Shown here in pieces: positions 32,168-45,649 of a stretch of 64,000 nucleotides of DNA. The notes under the pieces were generated by a model. That model saw only the letters and a list, made by a program, of their open reading frames with translations, was not told the DNA's origin and searched no databases. Position numbers and translations under genes: made by a program. The stretch is from Epiperipatus broadwayi. Taxonomy: Eukaryota > Onychophora > Udeonychophora > Euonychophora > Peripatidae. The stretch covers positions 12,282,596 through 12,346,595 of the forward strand of contig JAQFVV010000022.1 in assembly GCA_028023455.1 (NCBI GenBank), given 5' to 3'. The number at the start of each line of letters is the position of its first letter. Position 1 is the stretch's first letter.

Positions 32168-33781
32168 TGTGCCAATGCCAAATTGGCACATGTATATAAA
32201 ATAATTTTGTATAAAAATTACTATCAAAATCTTTAGGAAAAAAAAATTTGAAAGTTACAATTAATTACTTTAAAGACGGGAGAGGGAGTTTTTCTATAAA
32301 AAAAAACAAAAAACAAACTAAGAGTTTATAAAAGAAAGAGGGTTATTATTATTAATTAAAAGTTAAAAATCTCTTTTCATTCCAGTTTAGTAGAATAAAT
32401 GCGTATATATGTGCGATGGTAAATAGAAATAAATGTTAGCTCATTAATAAGATAAATGCGTGTTAGAATAATATTAAAAAATAAATAAATATTGAAATGA
32501 AATGTATTTAAAAACACAGTGATGGACTACTAATTAAAGATATGAAAACAACACGTTTTAAAATAGCTACTACAAATTAAACAATCGACAAAAACACGTT
32601 GTCATAGGATTAATTACTAATGGAATTTTGACAACACCCATTGCACCTTTTGCCGGAGGATATGAAAATGAAAACAATTCACAGATATAAATAGCTAGAT
32701 TTTATCGGACATTCAGTTTGAGTTTGCAGTTTCAGTCTAGTTTTGCAGTGTCAGTTTACAGAAATGCAGTGCTGAAAAGCTTTTGGAAATATACGCTTGT
32801 GCTCCAGCCTTTTTAGTCCAACAAGATCATTAAAACTTGCCTGAGAAATAATGTCTGCATAACAACACAGAAATCCTCCGTCAAGTGTTCAACTGTTTTC
32901 AAAATAAAACAAATGGATTCGCATAAAATCTCTTCAAGAAACGTCAAAATCTAACCGGTTAGATATAATCCATCAGAAGCAGCAGAAGTAGCCAACGACA
33001 AGAAAAAAAATCCTAGGTATATGTTTTATTATTATCATTTACACGTAGTAGTCACCACTGTAATCCGTAAATATTCAAGATTCAAATTATATGAACTCTA
33101 TCATACATAAAATGAACTATTGATATGTGTGCGTGAGTTTCAAATGCTATAAATGCTTTAGTATTATGTTTGCGAATGTGAGATAATTTAAAATGTCAAA
33201 GATTATTTTTGCTTTTTTTATAAAATATACTATCATGTGTTAATTTAAAAATGTGCGTGTGTTAAAATTGGATTTATAAAATGTTTATAATGCGTTTATC
33301 ATAGTTAGTAAATTATCTTTAAACTGAATTAATGTTGATTAAAATAAATTGTCTTTAAACTTAAACTTTATTTGTCGGTCAATTCTTCTTACCAACCTTT
33401 TATTAATTATTTCCACCACCAATTTTTGTATAATTTATTACAGATTAAAATTAGACTGGGCTAGTTTATGGGATGCTTTCGAGCGCTGGATTATGAGCCT
33501 ACTGACCAAAGACGTTGTTTATTCTTTTGAATAGATAGCTGGCACCTGGAGTTTACTCCGAAACAAATAAAGTGTTTGGATAGTAGGGGTTTGAATCTAG
33601 CAGCCAAGATGGGCCATTGTTGATAGTTAAAGCTATTAATAAGATCTCCCATTTTGCTCGAACGTGCCGGTTCGTTCACGTAGCCTTTATAATATTATAA
33701 ATGTATTATGAAGGAGTTTGAAACTGGCCGAATCTTATATATACATATAAGTAGGTGGTTTCAGCGGTTCGACCCGGTACA
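32168..33781 (+). mobile_element. Solo LTR, copy 1
   Basis: A 1.6-kb sequence with short inverted ends TGTGCC...GGTACA, flanked by an exact 4-bp target duplication ATAC (32164-32167, 33782-33785). The partner at 47054-48621 has its own duplication, so the ends are firm. No internal region is present: a solo LTR left by recombination. The first 23 bases (TGTGCCAA...TTGGCACA) form a small hairpin. A poly(A)-type AATAAA lies near 33565. The 4-bp duplication fits Ty3/gypsy elements. Confidence 0.88.
32686..32717 (+). promoter_or_regulatory. LTR core promoter, copy 1
   Basis: TATAAATAG at 32686-32694 and an arthropod-type initiator TCAGT at 32713-32717, with the TATA start 29 bases before the initiator A. 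The same arrangement and spacing occur in copy 2. Confidence 0.65.
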
Positions 33782-33785
33782 ATAC

Positions 33786-34599
33786 AAATATATAATAAAA
33801 ATGCAAATCCAAATATTATACAAATATATAATACAAATAAAAATACAGATATATAAAAATATAAATATTACATAGTCCAAACAGACAAAAAAATTAATAC
33901 TAAATTTTTTTAAATACAATGAATATTAAAAAGCAAATGATTATTATTAGACAAAGATAAAAGAAAGTATTACAATTTGAAGTACTAACTAGACAATATG
34001 TAGAATATACGATAATAAGTGATAACAAATGATAACAAGAATATTTATTTATATGATTATAATAATTGGAATGGAATCGAAATAAAGTATAAAGAGAAAC
34101 AGAAAATATGGAGAAAAAGTGATTGTTCTAATGATGATAGCCAGATTTAAAAAGTTAAAAAATGGGGAAGTAAATTAATAAAAAGTTGAATGTATATTTA
34201 TAATTCTTATAGAAATAAACTTAAAAAAATCTTTTTTCCTGACAGAGTATGCTGTTAATATTAAATCAAATTAATATTTTCAAAAATATACAGTATTCCT
34301 GTTCTTATAATTAAATTGAAATAAAACAATAATTACACAATAGTATTGTTCTATTTAAAATATTCCACCTGTTTCGAAATAAATTTGTTACAAAATTTAA
34401 TGTTATTGTATTAATTAATTAGTCATTTCATTTATGTCATACTAATATTTTTTGTAGATTTTTTTTTGTAGAGTATTGAAAAAATCCAGAGGGCACCCCA
34501 ACCCTCTGATAAGTATTTTATTTATAGTTTTATTGATTATATGTATTTATGTATTGATGAAATTTATAAAGGATACATTGAATTGGTATGATAGAGCAC
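33786..34599. other. AT-rich non-coding stretch
   Basis: ATACAAATATATA-type low-complexity sequence follows the LTR; no feature is supported after it. Confidence 0.5.
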
Positions 34600-36004
34600 A
34601 GTTGAAAAACTGTGAATACAGTTGAAAAACTGTGAATTTGAGAAAAATACTAATAAAATCATATGCTGGATGCGAACTCAGACTTTTAAACATCCCACCA
34701 TACTCAGTGCCATCTCATATTGCTGACCCCCCTGACGTAACACACAAGAAAAATAATCTCATATATATGTATTTCAAGCTAAACCAGCAATCGTCAGTTG
34801 GTCTAGAGTACTATCTCCACACATATATGCAATCAGTGCGCAGCTGTATATTAAGATAGCCAATCTTCGTACTTTAATGGACAGGCTTTAAACTACTCCA
34901 ACGTGCAACTCTTCAGCCTTCCATTTCTTTGAAAATCTAATGATGGAAAGTTCATAGCGAATGTTACTGCCAAGAATGTCATCCTACCCATATTGACATA
35001 TTAGTCATTCTGACCCCTCATGGACAGGAGAATAATCGATTTATATGTACTTATGCAAGGGTTGGGCAGACCTTTTATACACTATTTATATAAATTAATA
35101 CATTGTACAGGCTTATACCTACATTTTATATATGTGATATATGCAGGATTTGAACTCAGACATTTACACGACCCATTACTCTCAGTGCCACTGCAGATTG
35201 CTGACCCACTTGATTTAACACATGTAGAAAAGATAAATAATCACCAATATACATATTTCATGCTAAACCAGCAATCGTCAGTTGGTTTAGATTACTATCT
35301 CCACACATATATACAATCAGTGCTCAGCTTTGTATTAAGATATTCAATCTTCATACTTTAACAGACAGGCTTTAAACTACTCCAACCCACAACTCTTCGG
35401 CCTTCAATTTCATTGAAAATCTGATGATGGAATGTTCAAAACCCATGTTAGTGCCATGGTTGTCATACTACCCATGTTGTGATATTAGTCATTCTGACAC
35501 CTTATGTACAAAAGATAGGGCTTTGAACATTCCATCATCAGATTTGCAATGAAATGGAAGGCTGAAGTGTTGTGGGTTGGTTGGAGTAGTTTAAAGCTTG
35601 TCCATTATAGTATGAAGATTGGCTATCTTAATATAAAGCTGAGCACTGATTGTATATATGTGTGGAGATAGTAATCTAGACCAACTGACAATTGCTGGTC
35701 TAGTATGAAATACGTGTATTGGTGATTATTTATCTTTTCAACATGTGTTAGATCAGGTGGGTCAGCAATCAGAGATGGCACTGAGAGTAATGGTCATGTA
35801 AAAGTCTGAGTTCGAATCCAGCATATATTAAATGTATGAAATGCAGGTTTAAACATGTACAATGTATTAACTTATATAAATAGTGTATAAAAGGTCTGCC
35901 CCTCACTCGCATATGTACATATAAATGGATTATTCTCCTATACATGAGAGATCAGAATGACTAATATGTCAACATGGGTAGGATGACAACCTTGGCAATA
36001 AGAT
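34600..36004. mobile_element. Three 485-bp units: tandem pair plus inverted copy
   Basis: Unit A (about 34600-34960) and unit B (about 34961-35510) are tandem on the minus strand; unit C (35518-36004) is on the plus strand, head to head with B. Each has a tRNA-like stretch ending in a box B-like GAGTTCGAATCC (35808-35819 in C), a TATAAAAGG box (near 35886 in C), and at the unit start, on the opposite strand, CTGATGATGGAATGTTCAAA, which resembles a hammerhead core with a short stem II. C is bounded on both sides by GGGCTTTGAAC. It could be a SINE-like family or the terminal repeats of a PLE or retrozyme. No coding frame. Confidence 0.6.
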
Positions 36005-36014
36005 GGGCTTTGAA

Positions 36015-37720
36015 CGGTAATAATGAAAACACGAAATCCAATAGATGTTTTAAAATTGATCTAGCAATTAGATGCAATGCTTATTATAGGATAAACAGCT
36101 AACATAAAATTGGTTAGACCTGTAATAACAAAGCTGAATTTATTTCAATAAATAATTTGTTGATCAGGAAGTTATTTGATATTTAAACAATTTGCCACTG
36201 CTTTAAATTACACATGGAAATAGTATGCATTCATTCGTAACATTCACTCCATCATAATATATTGTAATGGTCAGCAAAAATTATACATGCACAATCTGAT
36301 TCTTGCCATCAGAAAAAATTTCAGTGATATACCTTATTCCAGTATTAAGATGATTAGGATTATCTCTTCATATGTAATGCATAAAGTGAAGGAATTCATC
36401 ACACTCTATCAATAAGATGTAGCCAAATCATGTTTCAGGTGAATTACTGTTGTGTAAATGATCATAGAATTGACATACAAATTATTTAAAACATACATTA
36501 TTTAAATAGTTAATAAATTTAATTTATTTATTAATTTATAATAACATAATTGTCAGTACAATGAATTATTTCTCCTCTACAGCAAATATACTTTCATTAA
36601 AAATTATTTATCAATCCTGAGTTCATTAAAACTATTTCTAATATCTCAAATTATACTTTCGGATTTAAGTGAAATCTGTTATCTACAAGTATGGCTTAAA
36701 TCTAGTAACTAGCACTAATATTTAATACTCAAATCTTTAAATTACCATTTAGGGGATATTTTAGAAAGAGGTGTGGAAAGCCAAATAAAAAAACAAATAA
36801 AAACTGTAGTTTGATTAATATGTCCAAGGTTTATTCTGATCAACTTTAATCTTAAAATATAAAATATAAATATATAAATGAGTCCTACTTGCCATTAAAT
36901 AAATATCATAAAATATCACATGTTGCCCTTTATAAACATCATTTATTCAATTGGCTTTAGCTTCCTAAGTGTAGTCTACCAAGTTTGACTTTTGTCTAAA
37001 ACTTGGTAAACATATCCCTAACTATGCTTATTTATACTTTAATTGAAAAGTGGAAGTAATTACCCCCTACTTAGTTCTGTAAAGTGAAAAATCATGACAG
37101 CTCAGAGAGAGGAAATTACTTCCAATTTTCCTATATTCAAATATTACATCGTCCGCTAAAATATTATAAGAAATCCTTTTGGCAAAATATTTTTTAAGAG
37201 AACTGTTCTTTCTTTAATTTATTGTAAGATCTTATAATTCAACTGATGTTTTATAACTTGTATATGTTTTAATTTACTTTTTCTACTATTATTTTTTTCT
37301 TTTCCAAGCCAAAGATAAAATATCACTTATACGTCCTTGACATATTGAAATTGTTCTCCTCTGTTTTATGACTCTGTTTGATACAAGTCTGCATAAATAT
37401 TTTGGTATTAGTCGTCGTATTCCCTCAGATGCATTATGGGTTGGAATTTTCAAATTAACAAATAATGTTGGATCCAAAGTAGACGTTCGACATTTAGTGG
37501 CTTTTTATCTTAGCCATTATGTTAATCTAGGTTCAAAGTGCAGTAATAAAGTAGAGATCAGAGCTAATAATTAAGAATGAAATTTACATATATATGATTG
37601 ACTTCTATTTTTTATGATCTTAATGGCCTCTGTTTTTATAAGCTTGGATATCATAACTAAATTTTATTACAAGAAAATATTTTTAATTACCTAATTGATT
37701 AAATTTTTAATTTGGACTAA
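36015..37720 (+). repeat. Segmental duplication D5, copy 1
   Basis: Collinear with 61476-64000 (shared TTTTAAAATTGATCTAGCAATTAG-like, TGTCCAAGGTTTATTCTGAT and CAGATGCATTATGGGTTGG stretches). Non-coding. It is the empty reference for the insertion at 63521-63813. Confidence 0.85.
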
Positions 37721-37967
37721 ACTATATTATAATTGTTAAACTTTTTGAAGCACTCATACGTGTAAGAATAACAACATAGACATATACATATATAATTTTC
37801 AGGTTCATACTGTCATGTCAGCTGGATCACACCGATTTTTTCCTCAGTGTTATAGATACAGATTCAACAGAGATTTTCTAAATACCAGGATCTAATCAAT
37901 GCAACATTCACAATCAAAAAAAAGCAATCGAAAAATATGTGTCAATTTCCTTCTATTTGGAAACTAT

Positions 37968-38418
37968 TTCAACATCATTTTTATTTTGAACAGAGTAATT
38001 TATTGGAAGCATGTATGGACAGTGCAAAATCACTCCAAAGTTTCCTTTCTTTTTTCCATCATAGATGAACTAATGTTGTCTTTATATAAAGAATGTGAAA
38101 ATTTTAATTTTTTTTTCAATCAAAAACTAAAAAATAATAATAATGCAATTTAACAGAACACTACCTCCAAGTGTAATGTTTTTAAATGCTGTTATAAATA
38201 AAAACATTTTAAATAAACCATATGGTCAATGCAGAACACAAAGTTAACTTTTACATTAATTTCTAACAAATTATAAAAATATTTATTGTAATAGACAGCA
38301 AGTAGGAAAATGTTTCCTTATTTTCTCTATTACTTTTTTTAATTCTTTACAAATCTAAGTTTTATATACACATAGGATTTGTAAATTAAGTTGTAGTATT
38401 ACTAGCATGAATTGCAAC
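37968..38418 (+). repeat. Duplication D4, copy 1
   Basis: About 450 bp matching 41071-41527 in the same orientation (for example GCATGTATGGACAGTGCAAA against a near-identical block). No gene. Confidence 0.8.
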
Positions 38419-39355
38419 GAGTAAACTTTTAACAATCCGAATTTATGACGAGGAGTAACCAAACCAAAAAAACCCAATAATATACAGATATTTATCTGTG
38501 CATATTTGTCCGTTAACAAAATATTGTTTCTTAGCATTACTGCTGTGGACTCAAATGTACTTATCTCAACCCACTACTCTCTTTCGACAATTCTGAACGA
38601 AACACCGCCATTGCTTGGTGTAAAATTAACAGCAAGACCAACATATTGCTAATAACTTTCTCCTCACTGGAATATTATCTAATATTCACTTGCAAAATTA
38701 ATTGATTTTTTTTTTTATAGAAAATTGCAAATGTGTTTAATTCTGTATTAATATACACACTTGTTTGTGCTTGCGACTTTCATTACCGCCCCGGATTACT
38801 AATACTACTAATATGTAAGTATCCCAAAAACAAAATACATATCAATGTAACACACTTACTCAATGAGTAATCGTAGAGATTAGTTATTATTTCTCTATTA
38901 TATATCTACGGAACACACACGTTTTGCACCAAATAAAAATGTATGTTTATCTCAGGTAAATGGCTTTACTTATGCCACATTTGGGTCACTAAATGAAAAG
39001 ATATCAGTTCAATTATAGTAATTTCTCATTTGCAGATTAAATTGTAATATGCGTGTGGGCCACACGTCATATAGTAAATACAGCGTTTTATTCACCATAA
39101 TGTATAATTAAGGTCTAGATTAAAGAACCAAACACCCTTGATGAACATTACAACATCATTTACTTAACTAATTTGTTCAACCTGGCTGAGCAATTTACTC
39201 AATTATAGAGTAATGAAATATTTATTAATAGTGTTTGATTTATTAGCCAATGCCGGAAATTATATGTGTATATGTAATGTACTGCAATTTTTATTGATTA
39301 CTTTCCTTTATTATCAATACAGATAAAATGACGTAATAATTAGTTTTCTTTATTG
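38419..39355. other. Non-coding stretch
   Basis: Nothing recognised beyond AT-rich sequence. Confidence 0.4.
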
Positions 39356-39958
39356 AATTGATTTTAAACAATAGTATTTTTTAAACAGATTCGTTCTTTA
39401 GCTTTCTTTACAGGTAAAGTCATAATTTTTTTTTTCTCTTAATCTATTTTTTATTTTGCATGTCTATGTATTTGGTTATATAAACAATTTAAAATTTCGT
39501 AATCAACATAATTTTATACAGTTAGTTTTTATGATATATATATATATTTTTTGTAGTTTTTTTTAGAACTCAAGAGGGATGATAAATTATAATCAGAGAA
39601 GACGTATTTGGCAACAATTTATAAACAATTACTTTAATTACACGCAATTTAAAACCCACCCCTGCTGTCTAAAGGTGTTAGCTATATCTAGTTGCGTATT
39701 TTTAAAGGAAAAAAATACAAAAATTAAAAGTACTTGACATCTTTGAAGCACTTTTGGAGTGTGGAAATGTTCCGCGCAATTTAGCGGCATTTCTCAGATC
39801 AATGCTATGCATTCAGTCTATCTATGACGATGAATATGTAAGGACCCGTACCGTTGTCGAGCGGTTCAGCCAAGAACGGGGGTTATATTTAGTTTACCGC
39901 ACGATGTTAACGAACCTAGGGATAACGAGCATCGCGATTTTCAATCCAATATTTTAAA

Positions 39959-39978
39959 GGTCTGGCCATGGCCAGACC
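39959..39978. repeat. Perfect 20-bp palindrome
   Basis: GGTCTGGCCATGGCCAGACC equals its own reverse complement. It is GC-rich in an AT-rich setting. Function unknown. Confidence 0.9.
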
Positions 39979-40140
39979 ATTGCTCAAGGCTTAATACAGT
40001 TCATTTATTCGCCATCTTTTTGTCACAAACTAAAATACTTTAAAGCAACGGGTGAAATCTTTTTGGCAAGAAAATATATTCGAAATATATTCCAAAAGCC
40101 ACGGGCTGCATGCTACGTGCTGAAATATTTATTTACCAAA

Positions 40141-40253
40141 CACGTGAAGAAGTATTTGTTTAGTAAGATACGTGAAGAGTATTTGTTTAGTAATTTACGT
40201 GAAGAAGTATTTGTTTAGTAAGATACGTGAAGAACTATTTGTTTAGTAAGTAA
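40141..40253 (+). repeat. 28-bp minisatellite, four units
   Basis: Four copies of a unit close to ACGTGAAGAAGTATTTGTTT plus AGTAAGAT. The duplicate at about 48840 has a single unit, so the expansion (or the contraction there) came after duplication D3. Confidence 0.85.
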
Positions 40254-41070
40254 ATATATTATTAAATGTTATAGCTATATAGTGAAATAAATATGAATAA
40301 CTCACAGACATTAATCTTATAAGATTACACACACATGCCATTTTTACCAGATTTTCCAAGTTTAATCCAGTTTTGTAATCTCTGTTCTCCACATTTTTTT
40401 AGCAAACATCTTTATTTCATCATCAATCTCACATGTGGTTTCAATCTAGGTCTCTCACAATTTTTTGAAATATGATTTACAATTTCATTCTAAAATTATC
40501 ATCTCTTCTAGAAATATGTTCATCTCAACTGATTTTACATTTTTAATACTTTCAATGATGTTAGTGATATACATATTTGGGTGAGGGGTCTGAAATCTCT
40601 GTATTGTTTTTTCTGTTAAGTAACGAAGTTTCTGATCGACATCTATCTAAAACCTTTTTTTTGGGTACATTAACATCCTACCTTTGACCAGTATTCCTAT
40701 GGAAAGTATTCTGTCTAAATTTAATTCTATTTTATGTTTAGATCTGTATTAATAATATGATCAAGTTATTTACAATTATTAACTTCAAATTAATGATTAT
40801 CAATCTTTATTTTTTACTGAAAAAATTCATGAACAATTCTTAAGAATTTAGCCTTATTTTTACTTTCACCCACAAGTTTTGCAATATTTCCTGGAGTTTT
40901 GAACCACTCTTTGCTAATGCAACTACAACATTTGCAAAAATTTACATGTTGTAAGTAATTTCCAATTACTTTTCTTAACCAAGAAAAAGCTTAAAACAAG
41001 AAAAAATATTGATTTGGATTCCCACTGCCCACTCGATAATTGTTTACTTTTTGACTTCATAAAGATCAAA

Positions 41071-41527
41071 GGTAACATCAATTTTATTTTGAACTGAGTA
41101 ATTTATTGGAATCATGTATGGACAGTGCAAAATCAGTCTAAAGTCCCTTATTCTTTTTCTATCATAGATGAGCTAAGGTTGCCTTTATATAAAGAATGTA
41201 ATTTTTTTTATTTTTTTTTCAATAAAAAAGCAAAAAATAATAATACAGCAATTTACATGAATACTACCTCCAAGTGTAATGTTTCTAAATGCTTTTATAA
41301 ATAAAAATATTTTTAATAAACAATATGGTTAATACATAACACAAAGTTTATTTTTAGATTAATTTCTAACAAATTAATAAAAAAATATTTATTATAATAG
41401 ATAGCAGGTAGGAAAAATGTCTGTTTTTTTCTCTATTTTTTTTTTTTACTTTCTTACAAGTCTTAAGTTTTAAATACACATTGGATTTATAAATTAAGTT
41501 GTAATATTACTAGAATAAACTGCAAGT
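41071..41527 (+). repeat. Duplication D4, copy 2
   Basis: Partner of 37968-38418, located directly after D3 copy 1. Confidence 0.8.
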
Positions 41528-42115
41528 TCAGACACTAATTCTCTATGTATCCCCCTCCCCTTTCTTCCACTTTTTAAAGAAGAAATTTACAAATAAAATG
41601 AACACAAAAAAAAAAATCTAAATTTTGAAACTTTTTTTTTTCATTTGCAAATTAAAAAAAAATTGTTTGAAATTTATCTACATTTTGTAAATTGATATTT
41701 TGTACATTGTATGGCAAAAAATTAACCATGAAAGCTGAGAAAAAATTTTTGGTTCCCCTGATCACTTTTCTACTCCTCCATTCTTCTCAAAAAGCAATAA
41801 GAAAATGAAAAGAGAAATAAAAGTTCACCAAAAAAGGACCTATCTATAAAAACAAATATTAAAAGGTTTTATATTACATAAAAGTATTACTACAATAAGT
41901 TACTATCTTTCCAAAAGAAAAATATATTTTTCGTTTCCCCAATCTCTCTCCCAATCCTCTACTCACCCCCTATTTTTCAAATTAAAAAGAAAATAAAAAG
42001 AGAAAAGCAAAATCTGACAATGAAAACTAATATTAGAAAATTTTAAATTATGTATAAAATTTATAAATTTAGTTGTAGTAATATTAGTACAATAAATAAC
42101 CATTTTTCCAAAGAA
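41528..42115. repeat. Degenerate tandem repeat of about 180 bp
   Basis: Units around 41745-41920 and 41925-42110 share a pyrimidine-rich CTCTCCCAATCCTCTACTC-like block, an AAAAAGAGAAA block and a TTAGTAC(A)ATAA block. A related piece near 41480-41580 links them to D4. Confidence 0.45.
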
Positions 42116-43845
42116 ATCTTCAAGTGATTGATTAGTCATTGCAGTATTGTTTCCTGACATCAAAGCAGTGTTTAAAAAGTAAAAAAAATCAAAATGTAGA
42201 TACTTGACTAGATCAGTACCATTAAGACTGACTACAAGTAAGGTTTTTTTTCAACATTATCCCACAAAATTATTTTTAAATGCTTTTTTAAACTTAGAAT
42301 CTCTGATTGTTTGAGTTAAATTTTGTAATCATTTTTTAAGTTGCTTCTATTAAATGGAATACCTTCAAATTTTGTACACATATTATGAAAATGAAATATT
42401 TCTGAATTATTTAATCATTTGTCCAATGCAGATGAATTTCAAACACACTGATATATATTCAGTAAGTTTTTGGTGATGCACATGAGGGGGAGGCATACTT
42501 TTTTTAAAAAGCTTATATGACAAAACATTATAAATTAAAGTAGAAATAAAAGCAACTTTTAATGTCTATTGATTGTAAAATTTTCTTATTTTATTTAAAA
42601 AACCATGTTGAAACTAATTATTAATGCATATAAATTGGTTCTTAAATATATAGATTATATGACATTATTTTGCTTCCCATTTTAGAAAAAATTACAAAAA
42701 GATTTGAATATTAAAAAGTTATAATTAGTATTGATAAAAAAAAGTATTTTGTTAATAATGCTTTTTTAGCTTTGAAGTAAAAAAATTGTTTTATTTGGCT
42801 ACAATGACGTTTTTATACTTAACATAAAAGTGTAACAAGCCAAAATCAAAAACAAATGTTTTATGACATAAATAATTACAATAAATATCAATTATATCTG
42901 TAATATTAAAATAATTTGAATAGGACTAAATAAAAAGGAATGTTTTCAACATTTATTTACATTTTACATCCAGAGAAAATTGATGAACTTATTAGACAAT
43001 TATTTTTTTCCTATCACTGAATCCTAGATGCTTAACACACACACACACACATTACTTCCAATTGAAAACAAATGTGTTAACAAATTTTATGATAACATTT
43101 TAAAACATATAAACTCATTAGACTCTTTGCAAGATTATTTTTTATTAGAGAGCTTATAAGCAGATTAATAAAAATTACTTATTGTTATTAGAAGATACAT
43201 CATACAAACATTAAGATAGTCTTTTTTGGAAATTAAGCACTTATATTTCCTTAGTTAAATTTAATCTCTTTGCCTATCAATACTTTCCTGACATAAACAT
43301 TAACACTCACAAATATTGTTATGACATGAGGCATTTTGTGATATGGAAGAGAAGATGGTGGGACATTTTTTGCCTAGATCCTCATCTCTACTCTCTCAAA
43401 TTCTTTTTCTAACTTCTGTTATTTAAATTACAGAAAAAGGAATTTTTACTCACATTAGATTGACAATTTTTTTTATTTTCATCTTATACCATTTTTGAAA
43501 TGTTATTTCAAATGTAAAACTACATCTTGAATTTTAAATCTTGTTTCTTGAATAAATTCTTCAAAATAAAAACAAGAAATCAAACCCTTTTGTAAAAAAT
43601 ATCTAATATTACTTTTATAGGTTAAAGATTGAAGAGATTAATGAATTACGAAAATTGAGCCATAAAATGATTTTATTTATGTTATTTTAATACAAATTTA
43701 TTTGCATTACAAATAATTATATTACTCTTATAATCTACGTATTATGAATAATCATCAAAAATAGAACTTTAATTCATTGTGTTGCCTTCTCATATAGTTA
43801 AATAAATCGTATAGTATAGCAAAATAAAATATCTTTGTATAACAG

Positions 43846-43847
<2 letters not shown>
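42116..43847. other. AT-rich non-coding stretch
   Basis: Homopolymer-rich; a short (CA)n run near 43040. No gene seen. Confidence 0.5.
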
Positions 43848-43881
<34 letters not shown>

Positions 43882-43922
43882 CCCTTATATATATATATAT
43901 ATATATATATAAAAGCCCTTAT
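43848..43922. repeat. Duplicated (TA)n plus AAAAGCCCTTA unit
   Basis: A TA run followed by AAAAGCCCTTA occurs twice in tandem. Confidence 0.85.
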
Positions 43923-44017
43923 TGACAAATATTGTTTTCTATATAAAATTAACTATAACCTATTATAGTGTAAACGGACATGCCCATACAACCTTTTTAC
44001 TTCGTTGTATTTATTTC

Positions 44018-44120
44018 CTGATGAGCATATTGTAGGAAGGAACCATCAATTGGCATTCTCCAATACAGATGTCACCCCACCTACAACAATATTTCCTGCT
44101 CATCAGAGCATGTAGTACCA
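44018..44120. repeat. Short inverted repeat
   Basis: TCCTGATGAGCATATTGTAGG near 44026 is mirrored by CCTACAACAATATTTCCTGCTCATCAG near 44089-44115, with gaps. It contains CTGATGAG on both strands, but no GAAAC partner for a hammerhead. Confidence 0.45.
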
Positions 44121-44669
44121 TCGAGACTATCTCACTACAACCTGACTCACCTGGTTCTAGTTATGCCGAACACAGCTCAGGAAACATGAGATTCTCATGA
44201 ACAAATGCAATGAATGACAAGTGATGCAACATAAAGAACTGGATTCGTTTTATATAACAATACATTTATTACATAACATTTGTTAAGATTATTATTTCTC
44301 CATTGTTACTTTGCACAATAATCCCATAAAGTTTATCATTAGTTCATTTTTGAAATAGTACATCTTGAGGATCCATTTTCTGGCATGTGCTTATCTTCTT
44401 CGGTTCCATTGATTACTTATTCCTCCTTGGTAATATATTTATCTGCAGTGTCCTTTAATTCTTTAATTGTGATTCAAATATTATTCCTTGATCCATGTAC
44501 AGTTGTATTTTTCTTAAAAACATTTGTAATTTCTTCTTTTAAAGATGTGTATTATTTTCTTAAGCTTTTCTAATTTTTCCAGGTATAACTGTTTTGTACA
44601 TAACATTTATTATATCACCAGCTAGAAATGTATTTCAATTATATAGTATTTGTATTGCATTCAGATTGA

Positions 44670-45000
44670 TATATGTGGTATCTATGACTTATACTAGCGC
44701 AGATGTATTTTACATATTAAAATATATATAAGTATTTATGATTTATCTCAATAAAGACGTATATTGTATACAAACATATAGGTATTTATGACTTATTTCA
44801 ATACAAATGTATTTTGCAGATAAGATATTAGTATTTGTTCTTTATTTCAAGTTAGACGTATTTTGCATATATTATCATTTATTTAATTAAAGATATTTTG
44901 GGACTTATTTCGACACAGACATAGCGTGTGTCTAAAATATGGTTATTCATGATTTATTCCAACAAAGACGGATTTTGTATATCAAACATAGTCATTTATC
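44670..45000. repeat. Degenerate minisatellite, about 55-65 bp units
   Basis: Repeats of GTATTTATGACTTATTTCAATA, AAGACGTATTTTGTATAT-type blocks. It lies just downstream (in minus-strand sense) of the hAT transposase remnant and may have expanded within it. Confidence 0.6.
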
Positions 45001-45646
45001 CATCAATTTTTCAAGAGAGAACAACTCTTCAGTAATTGCAAAATTATGATCAATTCCTCTGATGAATACAAGCAGTTGTGCAGTATCTTTAATATAATTG
45101 CTCTCATCCCTGGGCCAAAGAGTACCAATCAAATGATTTGCTAACTATAACTAACTGTTTTAACAAATTCTCTGAAATTGCATCTACATGGCTAGTACTA
45201 AAGTTCTTCTTGACCAAGATATTGCTTTAATTTTTGTTTTAACTTCTGGGCAGACAATCTCAACAGTGGCAACCATGCATTCCTTTAAAAATTCACCTTC
45301 AGAAAATGATTTGTTACGTCTGGCAATAGTTTGGCAGTATTATGCACTCCTTGTATGTCACTTTGTTTGACAAAAACATTTTGATGCCAGTTTAAACTTC
45401 TTAATAAACCATTTGCCTTTTGCTGTTTTTCGTTTTTTGGTAATGTACTTGCAAATATATTGTGTTTACTTTATAAATGCCTCTTCAAATTGTATTCCTT
45501 GAAAACAGCAATGCTTTCACGGCATATTAAGCACACTGTTTTGTTTTCAACATTTGTGAAAAAATTCTTCCATATCCGTTCATTGTTAAAAACACGGCAT
45601 TCATTGATTGTCAATTTTACATGTTTTAACTGTAGTCATTTTTAAG
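45000..45646 (-). pseudogene. hAT transposase remnant (GTF2IRD2/ZBED-like)
   Basis: On the minus strand: MTTVKTCKIDNQ, a one-base shift, ECRVFNNEWIWKNFFTNVEN, then VCLICRESIAVFKEYNLKRH followed by a stop and SKH. This is a BED zinc finger (C-x2-C...H-x3-H) as in the GTF2IRD2/SCAND3/ZBED5 group of domesticated and transposon-borne hAT proteins. After further debris comes SFDWYSLAQG, then DTAQLLVFIRGI and FAITEELFSLEKL, equivalent to the family's DESTD...DTAQLxIFIRG...ITEEL block. The rest of the catalytic domain is missing. There are several shifts and stops: a dead relic. Confidence 0.7.
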
Positions 45647-45649
45647 AAC

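Larger units (their letters stand above)
39356..41060 (+). repeat. Duplication D3, copy 1
   Basis: Collinear with 46901-49700 (shared ACAGGTAAAGTC, GTTAGTTTTTATGATATAT, AATAACTCACAGACATTAA and CATGTGGTTTCAATCTAG). The position homologous to the solo LTR in copy 2 is uninterrupted here near 39521-39550. A frame at 39754-39957 within it matches nothing known to me. Confidence 0.8.

Noticed and set aside
39754-39957. 67-residue frame in duplication D3
   Set aside because: Not conserved as a frame in the second copy and no recognisable domain.
44018-44120. Hammerhead ribozyme suggested by CTGATGAG on both strands
   Set aside because: No GAAAC partner with a stem II between them on either strand.
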